64,000 nucleotides of DNA from CAJMGO01 sp900557305. GTDB lineage: Bacteria > Bacillota_I > Bacilli_A > RF39 > UBA660. Positions 1-8,120 of this stretch are shown here, in pieces; position 1 is the stretch's first letter, and each line of letters starts with the position of its first letter. A program made the position numbers and the translations under genes. The stretch lies in assembly GCA_905212975.1 (NCBI GenBank), contig CAJMGO010000002.1, positions 1 to 64,000 of the forward strand. The letters run 5' to 3'. The notes beneath the pieces were generated by a model. It saw only the letters and a list, made by a program, of their open reading frames with translations, ran no database searches and was not told the DNA's origin.

Positions 1-1
1 T

Positions 2-78
2 GGGGGATTAGCTCAGCTGGCTAGAGCACCTGCCTTGCACGCAGGGGGTCAAGGGTTCGAGTCCCTCATCCTCCACCA
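2..78 (+). tRNA. tRNA-Ala (anticodon TGC)
   Basis: Cloverleaf visible: acceptor arm GGGGGAT pairs with ATCCTCC, a five-pair anticodon stem CCTGC/GCAGG encloses loop CTTGCAC with anticodon TGC at 36-38, and the T arm carries GGTTCGAGTCC. CCA is encoded at 76-78. The upstream context is cut by the window edge. Confidence 0.97.
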
Positions 79-89
79 TGTTGAATATT

Positions 90-117
90 AAATCACCAAA
101 AGGTGATTTTTTTTTGA
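90..117 (+). terminator. Terminator after tRNA-Ala
   Basis: AAATCACC and GGTGATTT form a short stem followed by a run of T. It ends the tRNA transcript 12 bases after the CCA. Confidence 0.8.
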
Positions 118-177
118 TAAAATGTCTTTAAAAAAGGTGAAATTTGTTATATTATATATATAATAGGAGAGTGTGGT

Positions 178-1290
178 ATGAATAGAGAATCAATAAATGA
201 ATATATTAATATATTGAGAAAGTTTAATAGTGGAAAATTAGATGGAACTATAGAAGAAAGAAAGTTAATTCAAAAATATAATGATCTATATATGAATGAT
301 GAAAAATGGAAAACATTAATTGAACAATTAAAGAATATTAAAGGTGAAGTTGAGCAAGAAAAGATTGCAGATGAATTTTTAAAGTCTGAATTTTTAAAAG
401 AACAAGAAAATAAAAGAGAAGAAGAAAAAATAGCTGCAGCTTATGGTATAGATATTTCAAATATAGAAAAAGTAACTATAAATAATGGTAAAACAATTTA
501 TAAATTTTATAGTCCTAATATAAATAATTATGTTTTATTAGAACAAGATGCAAGTGGTAAAGCTTTAGATGAACAACTAAAAGATATTCAAGAGAATTCT
601 GTAAAATATCAACAATATAGTGATCAAAATAACGCTAATGCTATTATGGAAAATCAAAGAATAAATACTAATAATGAATTAAAAATGTTCCCAATTAATG
701 AAATATATTCACATCCTGAAAGAGTAGTAAATTTAACTGATAAAGAAAAAAATCAGCTAAGTGAATTAAATTCTAAAAGAGATGAATTAGGACTTGTATC
801 AATTAATTTTGAAAATTGTATTGCTATGACAAATACTGGAAAAATATATGAAGCTGAATATAATACATCACTAAATAGAGTAGTTGTTATAGAAAAAGGT
901 GCTACTAAAGAACTAAATACAAAATCAAAAGAAGAAAATGTAGAAAAAGATAAATCTGGAATAGAAGATTTAGATAAAACTATGGTTTTAACTGATGAAA
1001 AGCAAAAAGAGATAAAGGCACAAATTGATCCAAATAAAGCACAATTATATTATGATTATCCAGAGTTAATGGCAAATTTACCAGAACAAGAAAAAGAATT
1101 ATATCAGAAAAATAATGATATGATTAATGAAGAAAAAGAAAAAACTGTGGAAAAACCAAAAGTTAAAGTATTAAAATTAAATAATAATAAAGGTTTCACA
1201 AATGTTATTTTGTTAGCATTAACAACAGGTTTCTTTGGTGGTATGCTAACAACAATGGTTATCGAAATCTTAAAAATAAAGAGTATGTAA
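178..1290 (+). CDS. Hypothetical protein with C-terminal membrane anchor
   Basis: This 370-residue protein matches no family I recognise. The first ~340 residues are hydrophilic, rich in Glu, Lys and Asn, and probably helical. A single hydrophobic segment at about residues 341-365 (FTNVILLALTTGFFGGM onward) would anchor it in the membrane with the bulk in the cytoplasm. There is no signal peptide. The start follows a good AGGAGAG ribosome site. It stands alone between the tRNA and the holin-like gene, with a hairpin and T-run at its stop codon. Function unknown. Confidence 0.8.
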   Translation: MNRESINEYINILRKFNSGKLDGTIEERKLIQKYNDLYMNDEKWKTLIEQLKNIKGEVEQEKIADEFLKSEFLKEQENKREEEKIAAAYGIDISNIEKVTINNGKTIYKFYSPNINNYVLLEQDASGKALDEQLKDIQENSVKYQQYSDQNNANAIMENQRINTNNELKMFPINEIYSHPERVVNLTDKEKNQLSELNSKRDELGLVSINFENCIAMTNTGKIYEAEYNTSLNRVVVIEKGATKELNTKSKEENVEKDKSGIEDLDKTMVLTDEKQKEIKAQIDPNKAQLYYDYPELMANLPEQEKELYQKNNDMINEEKEKTVEKPKVKVLKLNNNKGFTNVILLALTTGFFGGMLTTMVIEILKIKSM

Positions 1291-1302
1291 TGCTCTTTTT
1301 TA
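1278..1302 (+). terminator. Terminator overlapping the stop of the 178-1290 gene
   Basis: AAAGAG and CTCTTT flank a nine-base loop containing the stop codon and are followed by a T run. Confidence 0.6.
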
Positions 1303-1374
1303 TATTAATTAATTATTTAAAAAAATTTAACCCTCATACAATATACTGAATATATTCAAGAAAGGGGATTTTAT

Positions 1375-1710
1375 ATGTTAAAAGATACAATAGTTTTGGT
1401 AGTTATTTCAGCTTTTTTATTAATTTGTTGGTTAATGAATTTATTATTAGATAAAATTATAAATAATGAAACAATGAATTTAAAAATAATTGGACGAGAA
1501 TTTATTAAATTTATAACTATTTTGGTTATAACAATAACTATTTGTTTTACAATTGAGTTATTACCATTTCTTTTTGAAAAATTTAATATCGATATTTCAG
1601 CAAATTTGATAACCCCTATAGAAATAATAAGTATCGTATTTACTCTATATAAGAGTTATATGGTAAATATTTTTAACAAAATAAAGCAATTGCTAAAAAA
1701 GGAAGAGTGA
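1375..1710 (+). CDS. Holin-like small membrane protein
   Basis: A 111-residue protein with hydrophobic helices at about 5-25, 42-66 and 76-95, and a basic C-terminus (KQLLKKEE). Length, topology and position four bases ahead of an M23 endolysin-type gene are those of a phage holin, which would form membrane pores for endolysin release. Holins are too divergent to name from sequence alone, so this call rests on topology and context. Good AAGGGGA ribosome site. No capsid or tail genes lie nearby. Confidence 0.55.
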   Translation: MLKDTIVLVVISAFLLICWLMNLLLDKIINNETMNLKIIGREFIKFITILVITITICFTIELLPFLFEKFNIDISANLITPIEIISIVFTLYKSYMVNIFNKIKQLLKKEE

Positions 1711-1714
1711 TCTT

Positions 1715-2509
1715 ATGAGTAAAGAATGTAGAGTTTTAAAAAAAGGAAAATGTGAAATAACTAATTCTTATTCTACAAAACATAAAGCAGTAGATATAGT
1801 TGGTGAAAGTTATACAATAGATGATGTTCTTTGTTATGAAGATGGTCAGGTAGTTCAAGTTCAAAAAAATAAAAAAAATAACAAAGGTTCACATGGAAAT
1901 GAGTCATATGGAAATTTTATAAAGATAAAACATAATGGTTATTATACTTTGTATGCACATTTAGAAAATAATATAAAATATAATATAGGAGATAAGGTAA
2001 AAGAAGGTAGTATTATAGCAACAATGGGAGATAGTGGTAATGCATATGGGAAACATTTACATTTTGAAATTATAAAAAATGGTGTTAAAATTGATCCAAC
2101 TAAATATTTGGATAAGAAATTAATTGAAAAAACTTCTTTAAAATATAATGTTGGTGATAATGTTGAGTATAACAAAATATACGAGTCATCTTCTTCTGAT
2201 AATTCATTAAATCCTTTATATAAGTCAGGAACAATAACTAAAATTTACCCCAATACTAGAAATCCTTATCTAATTGATAATAATGTTGGTTTTATAAATG
2301 ATGATTGTATAATGGAAAAATCAAGTATAAAAATAGGAGATAAGGTAAAAGTAAAGACAGGATCAAAAGACTATAATGGTACTGCTCTTGCAAAATTCGT
2401 ATATAATAATGTTTATGATGTAATTGAAATCAAAAATGATAGAGTAGTGATTGGTATAAACAATAAAGTTACATGTGCAATAAATATTAATAATGTAGAA
2501 AAAAAATAG
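1715..2509 (+). CDS. M23-family endolysin-like peptidase
   Basis: A 264-residue LytM/M23 zinc metallopeptidase predicted to cut peptidoglycan cross-bridges. Zinc and catalytic motifs are visible: HxxxD at H23/D27 (KHKAVDI), YAH in the middle, and HLHFE near residue 118. Two beta-rich SH3-like modules follow (about 140-205 and 206-262), the second starting IKIGDKVKVKTGS, as in phage endolysin wall-binding tails. There is no signal peptide, so export would need the adjacent holin-like protein. It ends in a hairpin shared with the convergent metallophosphoesterase gene. It may be a domesticated lysis gene. Confidence 0.8.
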   Translation: MSKECRVLKKGKCEITNSYSTKHKAVDIVGESYTIDDVLCYEDGQVVQVQKNKKNNKGSHGNESYGNFIKIKHNGYYTLYAHLENNIKYNIGDKVKEGSIIATMGDSGNAYGKHLHFEIIKNGVKIDPTKYLDKKLIEKTSLKYNVGDNVEYNKIYESSSSDNSLNPLYKSGTITKIYPNTRNPYLIDNNVGFINDDCIMEKSSIKIGDKVKVKTGSKDYNGTALAKFVYNNVYDVIEIKNDRVVIGINNKVTCAININNVEKK

Positions 2510-2531
2510 AGTGTTAAATCTCTATTTTTTT
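2501..2531. terminator. Bidirectional terminator between the M23 and metallophosphoesterase genes
   Basis: AAAAAATAGAG and CTCTATTTTTT form a symmetric stem with A and T runs on both sides. It overlaps both convergent stop regions. Confidence 0.8.
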
Positions 2532-3463
2532 CTTAATCTATATAAATTAAATGAAGGATTATTAAAAAGTCTCATTTTTAAATCAGAAGTCCCAAGGCCA
2601 TTACTTATATATATATCAGTATTTGATTTTTTGTAGTAATTTTTAATATATTTTTTTCCGTATTTTGGGTAATTTGTTCCACCAATTATAGGTAATTTAA
2701 CTTCACCCCCAAGAGTATGACCGGCTAATACAAGATTAAACATTTTTAAGTTAATTTTATCTATAAAATCAGGTTCATGTAATGCTAATATCGAATATGT
2801 TACTTTATTGTTATTTAAATAATCATATATGTTTTCAAGCTTTTTAGAAATACTTTTTTTGTCTTTTATATTTGAAGATAATCCAGAAATCATGATTACC
2901 TCATTATTCTTATTATATATACAATCATATGTATTATTTATATCAATAAATCCACTATTTTCAATAACCATACTCCAAGCGTCAATAAAATCATTATCTC
3001 CTTTTATAGCATATTTCCCATAAGTAGAATCAATTTTACTTAAAATTTTACTTAAATCCTCTAAATCATTTGAATTTAAAGTTACATCTTTATCAAATAG
3101 ATCACCTGTAAATATTACAATATCTGGTTTAGTTAAATTTATTTCATTTACTATATTTGTTAATAACTCTTTATCAATGGAAGTTCCATAATGAATGTCT
3201 GAGAAGTGTACAATTTTAGTACCATGATATTCTTTAGTAATTAATTTGGAATTAATATTATATTCATTTGTTTTAATATTACCTATAGCAATTTCTTTAG
3301 AATAAGTAATGATAAAATATGTTAAAAAAAATATAGCTAGTACCGAGAAAATAAATATTTTAACGTTTTTTCTTAATCTTTTTTTATTATTTTTACCATT
3401 AGTTTCAAAATTGTTTGAATCAATCTTCTCTTTATGATATTTATCTATTCTAGAATATTTCAT
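2522..3463 (-). CDS. Membrane-anchored metallophosphoesterase (YkuE-like)
   Basis: A 313-residue protein with a basic N-terminus, one membrane helix at about 33-54, then a calcineurin-like phosphoesterase domain. The two-metal motifs appear in order: FSDIHYG (DxH), GDLFD, GDND, LHEPD and GHTLGG. The active domain would sit outside the membrane, as in YkuE/YaeI-type enzymes that act on lipid or wall phosphoesters; the substrate is not known. Ribosome site GGTGAT lies 3-4 bases before the ATG. Monocistronic. Confidence 0.85.
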   Translation of the reverse strand: MKYSRIDKYHKEKIDSNNFETNGKNNKKRLRKNVKIFIFSVLAIFFLTYFIITYSKEIAIGNIKTNEYNINSKLITKEYHGTKIVHFSDIHYGTSIDKELLTNIVNEINLTKPDIVIFTGDLFDKDVTLNSNDLEDLSKILSKIDSTYGKYAIKGDNDFIDAWSMVIENSGFIDINNTYDCIYNKNNEVIMISGLSSNIKDKKSISKKLENIYDYLNNNKVTYSILALHEPDFIDKINLKMFNLVLAGHTLGGEVKLPIIGGTNYPKYGKKYIKNYYKKSNTDIYISNGLGTSDLKMRLFNNPSFNLYRLRKK

Positions 3464-3486
3464 ATAATCACCAAAAATATTGTATC

Positions 3487-3514
3487 ATAAAAAAAAAGAC
3501 ATTAAAATGTCTTA
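3487..3514 (-). terminator. Terminator of the CPBP protease gene
   Basis: Read on the minus strand, AAGACAT-TTTA-ATGTCTT is followed by a long T run. It overlaps the stop of the 3512-4207 gene. Confidence 0.75.
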
Positions 3515-4207
3515 TAAAAAATAAATTAAATATTGAAGTATCACAAGTATAAAATTATGAATAAAATGAATACTTATAGATACTAAAATGTTATCTGTAT
3601 CCTGATATGCATACGCTAAAACAAAACCAGGAGTGCAATAAGGTATTAAATATAATAAGTCTTTAACACCTGAAAAACCAGTTAATACATGAAGACCACC
3701 AAAAATTAAACCAGAAATCATGATAAATAACCATTTAATTGGAATAATCTTCTTTAAAGATTTTCTAAATATTAATTCTTCACATACAGGGGCATAAAAA
3801 ACTGAAGATAAAAACATATAAAGTGGAACTTTTTGCATTAAATTTCTTACGGCTTCTTCGTTAGCTGATGTCTGTGAACCAGTAAAATAAGTAATTAGAG
3901 AATTGCTTATAGCCATGATAAATAATACAATAATCCAATATTTTATATATTTATCAGCATATTTTTTCCAGTTGTTTTTTAAATCACTAAAATCTTTGCT
4001 AAAATCTTTTGAATATATGAGAATTAATATAGATAAAGTTAATAATTCAGAAATTATTATAAAAAGTATTTTAAACGCTAACGATAGTGAATAATAATCT
4101 ATATTAAACATTTTTAATACTGGAATTGCTATATCTGGAACAATCATATATACCAATATTGCTATAATACCAGTTAAACAAGATTTTTTATAAGAACTTT
4201 TTTCCAT
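3512..4207 (-). CDS. CPBP-family intramembrane metalloprotease (CAAX/Abi type)
   Basis: A 231-residue polytopic membrane protein of the CPBP (CAAX protease and bacteriocin-processing) family. Signature motifs are EELIFRK (double Glu plus Arg), FGGLHVLTG, and a second His in SIHFIHNF. Six or more hydrophobic segments are visible. The start at 4207 is chosen because GGTGAT stands just upstream; an in-frame extension of 17 residues has no ribosome site. Members process prenylated peptides, bacteriocins or anti-sigma factors; nothing nearby identifies the substrate. Confidence 0.85.
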   Translation of the reverse strand: MEKSSYKKSCLTGIIAILVYMIVPDIAIPVLKMFNIDYYSLSLAFKILFIIISELLTLSILILIYSKDFSKDFSDLKNNWKKYADKYIKYWIIVLFIMAISNSLITYFTGSQTSANEEAVRNLMQKVPLYMFLSSVFYAPVCEELIFRKSLKKIIPIKWLFIMISGLIFGGLHVLTGFSGVKDLLYLIPYCTPGFVLAYAYQDTDNILVSISIHFIHNFILVILQYLIYFL

Positions 4208-4289
4208 TCTATCACCAATTAATATTATATCAAAAAAGATAAAAAAAAAACAACTCATAGATAAAATAAAACAACTTTATTATGTTCAA

Positions 4290-4318
4290 TTGACAAATTC
4301 ATCTTTTTTTTATAAAAT
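4290..4318 (+). promoter_or_regulatory. SigA-type promoter of gpsB-rnpB
   Basis: TTGACA at 4290-4295, a 17-base spacer and TAAAAT at 4313-4318 lie upstream of gpsB. An alternative -10, TATAAA at 4311, would give a 15-base spacer. Confidence 0.6.
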
Positions 4319-4345
4319 TATATAAAGAGTGGAGAGGTGAGTATT

Positions 4346-4669
4346 ATGTATCAGGAAAGAATTTTACTAACAAGTAAAGATATATTAGAAAAACAATTTA
4401 AAATAGATACAAGGGGATATAGACCTCAAGAAGTCGATAAATTCTTAGATGTTGTAATAAGGGATTATGAAGAGTACACTTCAATACTTAAAGAACAAGA
4501 AAATGAAAGAAAAGATCTAATTGAAGAAAATATTAGATTGAAACAAGAAATTAGAAATTTAAGAACAAAAATTGAATTATTAAGTGAAACATCAGCAAAT
4601 GATGGTAATAATACAGATGTCCTAAGAAGATTATCTAATTTAGAAAAAATAATATATGGAAAAAATTAA
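4346..4669 (+). CDS. gpsB: Cell-division protein GpsB (DivIVA family)
   Basis: A 107-residue DivIVA-domain coiled-coil protein. The N-terminus contains TSKDILEKQFK, GYRPQEVDKFLD and VIRDYEEY, the lipid/partner-binding module of GpsB. A coiled coil covers about 45-80 and a short C-terminal helix (LRRLSNLEKIIYG) gives the hexamer-forming end. GpsB shuttles PBP1 between lateral wall and septum. The start at 4346 sits after GGAGAGGTGA; an upstream in-frame GTG lies inside that site. Its stop codon overlaps the first helix of the RNase P RNA. Confidence 0.92.
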   Translation: MYQERILLTSKDILEKQFKIDTRGYRPQEVDKFLDVVIRDYEEYTSILKEQENERKDLIEENIRLKQEIRNLRTKIELLSETSANDGNNTDVLRRLSNLEKIIYGKN

Positions 4670-5021
4670 TATCTTGACAAACGCTGCATTTTTATAATGT
4701 AGAGGAAAGTCCATGCTCGCACAATCTGAGATGATTGTAGTGTTCGTGCAAGAGGAAAAAATAACTCTTGGTAGGTAGTTCAACCTAACGGCGTCTTAAA
4801 ATACCTACGTCATATGATATGGTATGAGTGGATGTAAAGTGCCAAAGTGACGAAGAATCTAGAAATAGAGGAAGTGGAACGTGGTAAACCCCGCGAGCGA
4901 GAAACCCAAATTTTGGTAGGGGAGCTTGATTACTGGAAATTGAACCAGTAACAGGATTGAGTAATCAATAGATAAATGTTTGTCACCTTTTTAAGGTACA
5001 GAACATGGCTTATAAGATATT
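4668..5021 (+). ncRNA. rnpB: RNase P RNA
   Basis: The conserved bacterial RNase P cores are visible: GAGGAAAGTCC near the 5' end, the AACCCCGCGAGCGAGAAACCCA segment in two halves around 4887-4909, and the ACAGAACATGGCTTAT element at the 3' end. Helix P1 forms from AATATCTT (4668-4675) and AAGATATT (5014-5021), about 354 nt apart. P1 is followed immediately by a run of eight T, so the mature 3' helix probably also acts as the terminator. The P1 5' strand overlaps the gpsB stop codon. The RNase P modulator YlxR/RnpM is also in this window. Confidence 0.93.
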
Positions 5022-5047
5022 CTTTTTTTTATTTAGAAAGAGGTGCG

Positions 5048-5527
5048 ATGGTGAAAGAAATTGGCCAAGCATTAAAGGAACAAAGAGAAAGTATTGGTGT
5101 TTCTGTAGAAGAAGCAGCTGCTGATTTAAAACTACGTGTATCTCAAATTGAAGATTTAGAAGCAGGTAATAAAGATGCATTTGATGATATATTTTATTTA
5201 AAGTATTTTATAAGAGATTATGCCAAGTATTTAGGTATGAATTCTGAAAATATGATTGATGAATTTAATGAATATTTATTTGATTGTACATCTAGAATTT
5301 CATTAGCAGATATACAAAAAGCCAAGAAAAAATCAGAAGTGGAAAAATCAAAATTAGAGAATAGAGTAGCATCTCCATACACGATACAAAGAAAAAATAA
5401 AAATACAAAAAAAATAATAATTATATCACTAATAAGTATAATTATAATAGGAATGCTTAGTTTCTTTATAATAAATAATGTAAATAAAAATAATAAAAAA
5501 GATAATAATGTAGAAAATATAATATAG
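5048..5527 (+). CDS. rodZ: RodZ-like HTH membrane protein
   Basis: About 159 residues: an N-terminal helix-turn-helix of the HTH_25/RodZ type (IGQALKEQRESIGVS, AAADLKLRVSQIEDLEAGN, YLKYFIRDYAKYLG), a basic linker, and one membrane helix at about 133-155. The periplasmic domain is nearly absent. RodZ links MreB to the elongation machinery. Location directly before pgsA and near recA and rny equals Bacillus ymfM-pgsA. The start could be ATG 5048 or GTG 5051; AGAGGTG lies only two bases before the ATG. A longer reading frame starting inside rnpB is not credible. Confidence 0.85.
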   Translation: MVKEIGQALKEQRESIGVSVEEAAADLKLRVSQIEDLEAGNKDAFDDIFYLKYFIRDYAKYLGMNSENMIDEFNEYLFDCTSRISLADIQKAKKKSEVEKSKLENRVASPYTIQRKNKNTKKIIIISLISIIIIGMLSFFIINNVNKNNKKDNNVENII

Positions 5528-5539
5528 GAGAGAATAATT

Positions 5540-6169
5540 ATGAATTTGCCTAATAAAATTACAATAGCTCGTATAGCTTTGACAGGAATTATAATAGGAA
5601 TACTTTTATTTCCTTTTGATGCGGTTGGATTGTCTTTTCCAAGATTATTTATAAATGAATCAATTGTAGTAAATGTTAAATATCTAGTAGTTGGTGTTTT
5701 GTTTATAATTGCATCACTTACAGATTTTATAGATGGTCGCATTGCACGAAAACGTAATTTAGTAACAGATTTAGGGAAAATGTTAGATGCTATTGCAGAT
5801 AAAATATTAGTTGATTCAGTATTAATAATTTTATCTTCGTCTGGATTTATTTCGCCTGTAATATCTGTAATAATAATTGTAAGAGATATAGTTGTAAATG
5901 CTGTAAAAATGGCTGCTGGTAATGCAGGAAAAGTTGTTGCTGCTAGTTGGACTGGTAAAGTAAAAACAACATTTCAAATGATAGGTATCACACTAACTCT
6001 ATTTTATAATTTACCATTTGAATTAATTAATATTAGAATATCTGATATTATGCTTATAATATCATGTGTATTGGCAATCGTTTCTGCAATACAATACATA
6101 AGTGCAAATAAAAAATATATAAGTGAAAAACCAGTAAAAAACGAAGATATAGAAAAAATAGATATTTAA
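5540..6169 (+). CDS. pgsA: CDP-diacylglycerol--glycerol-3-phosphate 3-phosphatidyltransferase
   Basis: A 209-residue polytopic enzyme that makes phosphatidylglycerol phosphate. The CDP-alcohol phosphatidyltransferase signature DGx2ARx8Gx3Dx3D is complete: DGRIAR, then DLGKMLDAIAD. About five membrane helices follow. It sits 12 bases after rodZ behind TAGGAGAG, likely in one operon. A second, more divergent member of the family lies at 32735-33328; gene order next to recA makes this copy the conventional PgsA. Confidence 0.93.
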   Translation: MNLPNKITIARIALTGIIIGILLFPFDAVGLSFPRLFINESIVVNVKYLVVGVLFIIASLTDFIDGRIARKRNLVTDLGKMLDAIADKILVDSVLIILSSSGFISPVISVIIIVRDIVVNAVKMAAGNAGKVVAASWTGKVKTTFQMIGITLTLFYNLPFELINIRISDIMLIISCVLAIVSAIQYISANKKYISEKPVKNEDIEKIDI

Positions 6170-6178
6170 TACAAAAAC

Positions 6179-6218
6179 ATCAAACTTTTTAAATTTGAAA
6201 AGAAGTTTGATTTTTTTT
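6179..6218 (+). terminator. Terminator after pgsA
   Basis: CATCAAACTT and AAGTTTGAT pair across an AT-rich loop, followed by eight T. Confidence 0.8.
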
Positions 6219-6233
6219 GAAATAAAATATTTT

Positions 6234-6247
6234 CAAACAAATGTTCG
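6234..6247 (+). promoter_or_regulatory. LexA/DinR (SOS) box of recA
   Basis: CAAACAAATGTTCG matches the Gram-positive SOS box CGAACATATGTTCG at 12 of 14 positions and ends nine bases before the recA -35. LexA binding here would repress recA until DNA damage. lexA itself is not in the window. Confidence 0.75.
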
Positions 6248-6256
6248 TTAAAAATA

Positions 6257-6285
6257 TTGACATTTAAATTTTAATGATATATAAT
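6257..6285 (+). promoter_or_regulatory. SigA promoter of recA
   Basis: Perfect TTGACA at 6257-6262, 17-base spacer, perfect TATAAT at 6280-6285. Transcription should start near 6292, about 23 bases before the recA start codon. Confidence 0.88.
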
Positions 6286-6314
6286 TAATGTGTAATACGT
6301 TAGGAGGATATAAA

Positions 6315-7340
6315 ATGGTTAAATCTACAAATGATAAAACATTAGATCAAGTATTAGCCGATATTGAAAAACAATTTGGTAAAGGTTCAGTAATGAAATT
6401 AGGTGATAATGAACATATGGAAATTGATACTATTCCAAGTGGATCATTATCTTTAGATATAGCTTTAGGTATTGGAGGATATCCAAAGGGTAGAATTATA
6501 GAAATATATGGCCCAGAATCAAGTGGTAAAACTACTTTTGCATTACATGCTATTGCAGAAGCACAAAAACTTGGTGGAAGAGCTGCGTTTATTGATGCAG
6601 AACATGCTTTAGATCCAACATATGCAGCAAAAATCGGAGTTAATATAAATGAACTACTATTATCGCAACCAGATAATGGAGAACAAGCATTGGAAATTTG
6701 CGAAGCCTTAGTAAGAAGTGGAGCAATTAGTGTAATTGTTATTGATTCTGTTGCTGCACTTGTTCCACAAGCTGAAATAGAGGGTGAAATGGGTGATTCA
6801 CACGTTGGACTTCAAGCAAGACTTATGTCACAAGCATTAAGAAAATTGGCAAGCGTTATAAGTAAAACTAATACTATAGCAATATTTATCAACCAACTTC
6901 GTGAAAAAGTAGGTGTATTATTTGGAAACCCAGAAACAACTCCAGGTGGACGTGCTTTAAAATTCTACTCATCTGTAAGACTTGAAATTAGAAGAAGTGA
7001 GCAAATAAAAGATGGATCTAATATTACAGGAAATAAAACTAGTGTAAAAGTCGTAAAAAATAAAATGGCACCTCCATTTAAAACTTGTTCAGTTGATATA
7101 ATGTATGGTGAGGGAGTATCTAAAGAAGGAGAAATTGTTGACCTTGCAAGTGAAGCAAAAATAATTGAAAAAAGTGGTGCTTGGTATGCATATAAGGGTG
7201 AAAAATTAGGCCAAGGGAAGGAAAATGTTAAAGAATTATTTAGAAATAATACAAAACTTAGGGATGAAATAGAAAAAGAAGTTAGAAAATATTATGAAAT
7301 AGATAATTCAAAAGAAAAAAATATAAAAGAAGAAAAATAA
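6315..7340 (+). CDS. recA: Recombinase RecA
   Basis: A 341-residue RecA recombinase: ssDNA-binding ATPase for homologous recombination and SOS co-protease. Walker A is GPESSGKT at 66-73, Walker B lies in VIVIDSVAALVP, and the FINQLREKVGV and GNPETTPGGRALKFYSSVR loops are intact. The start follows TAGGAGGA; the longer in-frame ATG at 6288 lies at the expected transcription start and is rejected. Bacillus has cinA between pgsA and recA; here it is absent. Its 3' end overlaps the convergent unknown gene. Confidence 0.97.
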   Translation: MVKSTNDKTLDQVLADIEKQFGKGSVMKLGDNEHMEIDTIPSGSLSLDIALGIGGYPKGRIIEIYGPESSGKTTFALHAIAEAQKLGGRAAFIDAEHALDPTYAAKIGVNINELLLSQPDNGEQALEICEALVRSGAISVIVIDSVAALVPQAEIEGEMGDSHVGLQARLMSQALRKLASVISKTNTIAIFINQLREKVGVLFGNPETTPGGRALKFYSSVRLEIRRSEQIKDGSNITGNKTSVKVVKNKMAPPFKTCSVDIMYGEGVSKEGEIVDLASEAKIIEKSGAWYAYKGEKLGQGKENVKELFRNNTKLRDEIEKEVRKYYEIDNSKEKNIKEEK

Positions 7341-7994
7341 AAAAGCATTAAATGCTTTTTTATTTTGTAAATTACTGATACTATCATCGTAGTAATGGGG
7401 ATAAATATTTACATTTTTATCAATAATATCATTAAAAATAAAATCACTTATTTCTCCACCATTATTTGGGACAAAGCCAACAATATATTTTGGATCAAGA
7501 AATAAAGTGCCATCTTTTTGGTAATAAATAGGATCTCTTTCTTCTATTGTTTCATAGTTGCAATCAATATCTTTTTTAGGAATTTTTAAAATGAGAACAG
7601 CTGTTGAACCTTTGTATTCATTCGCATGTTCTATTTGCTCCAACATAAATGGAAAATTTTTAATTATTTGGACATGATTATTTATATCAGTTAAATTTTT
7701 TTTCATTGCAATTCCTTCATTCATTATTTTGTTTACATCATTGCAAGTCCTATGTATACCCACATAATATTTTTCATGCTCAAAAGAGTATATTTGCTCC
7801 ATTATCTTTCCGAATTTTATATCATATTTTTTGTTTTGTCTTTTGTATATATTATTTCTTTCTTTTTGTAAATATGGTACTTCCGCTTTTTTTAATTCTT
7901 TTGGAATATTATATTTCATTGCTTTTTCTTGTTTTTTAAATAAAGCAAGAAATTTTTTCTCACTATTAATTTTTTCTTTTTCAATCCATGACAT
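7308..7994 (-). CDS. Hypothetical protein, possibly ADP-ribosyltransferase-like fold
   Basis: A 228-residue protein of unrecognised family. The first ~85 residues are very basic and helical. The rest has the pattern YYVGIHRT, then IMNEGIAM, AVLILKIPK, GTLFLDPKYIVGFVP, which loosely recalls small ADP-ribosyltransferase/2'-phosphotransferase folds; this is a weak inference. The start at 7994 follows AGGTGATAGT. The C-terminus reads through the recA terminator and last recA codons, giving a Phe-rich tail (FLFFFFYIFFF), so the true functional end may be earlier. Confidence 0.6.
   Translation of the reverse strand: MSWIEKEKINSEKKFLALFKKQEKAMKYNIPKELKKAEVPYLQKERNNIYKRQNKKYDIKFGKIMEQIYSFEHEKYYVGIHRTCNDVNKIMNEGIAMKKNLTDINNHVQIIKNFPFMLEQIEHANEYKGSTAVLILKIPKKDIDCNYETIEERDPIYYQKDGTLFLDPKYIVGFVPNNGGEISDFIFNDIIDKNVNIYPHYYDDSISNLQNKKAFNAFLFFFFYIFFF
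7340..7363 (+). terminator. recA terminator
   Basis: AAAAGCAT-TAA-ATGCTTTT followed by T run. The hairpin is also read as coding sequence by the convergent gene at 7308-7994. Confidence 0.75.
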
Positions 7995-8041
7995 ACTATC
8001 ACCTAATGTAATAATAATATCATAAATTTTAAAAGTCAATC

Positions 8042-8070
8042 TTGACTTATTATCTTTTTAACATTAAAAT
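8042..8070 (+). promoter_or_regulatory. SigA-type promoter of rny
   Basis: TTGACT at 8042-8047, 17-base spacer, TAAAAT at 8065-8070. Confidence 0.5.
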
Positions 8071-8120
8071 GATATTAGGATAATATTAATTTTTCCTGAT
8101 TATTAGAATGGAGGCTATAC

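Noticed and set aside
4976..5047. Longer N-terminus of the RodZ-like gene
   Set aside because: It would start inside the RNase P RNA and has no ribosome site; family homology begins at about 5048.
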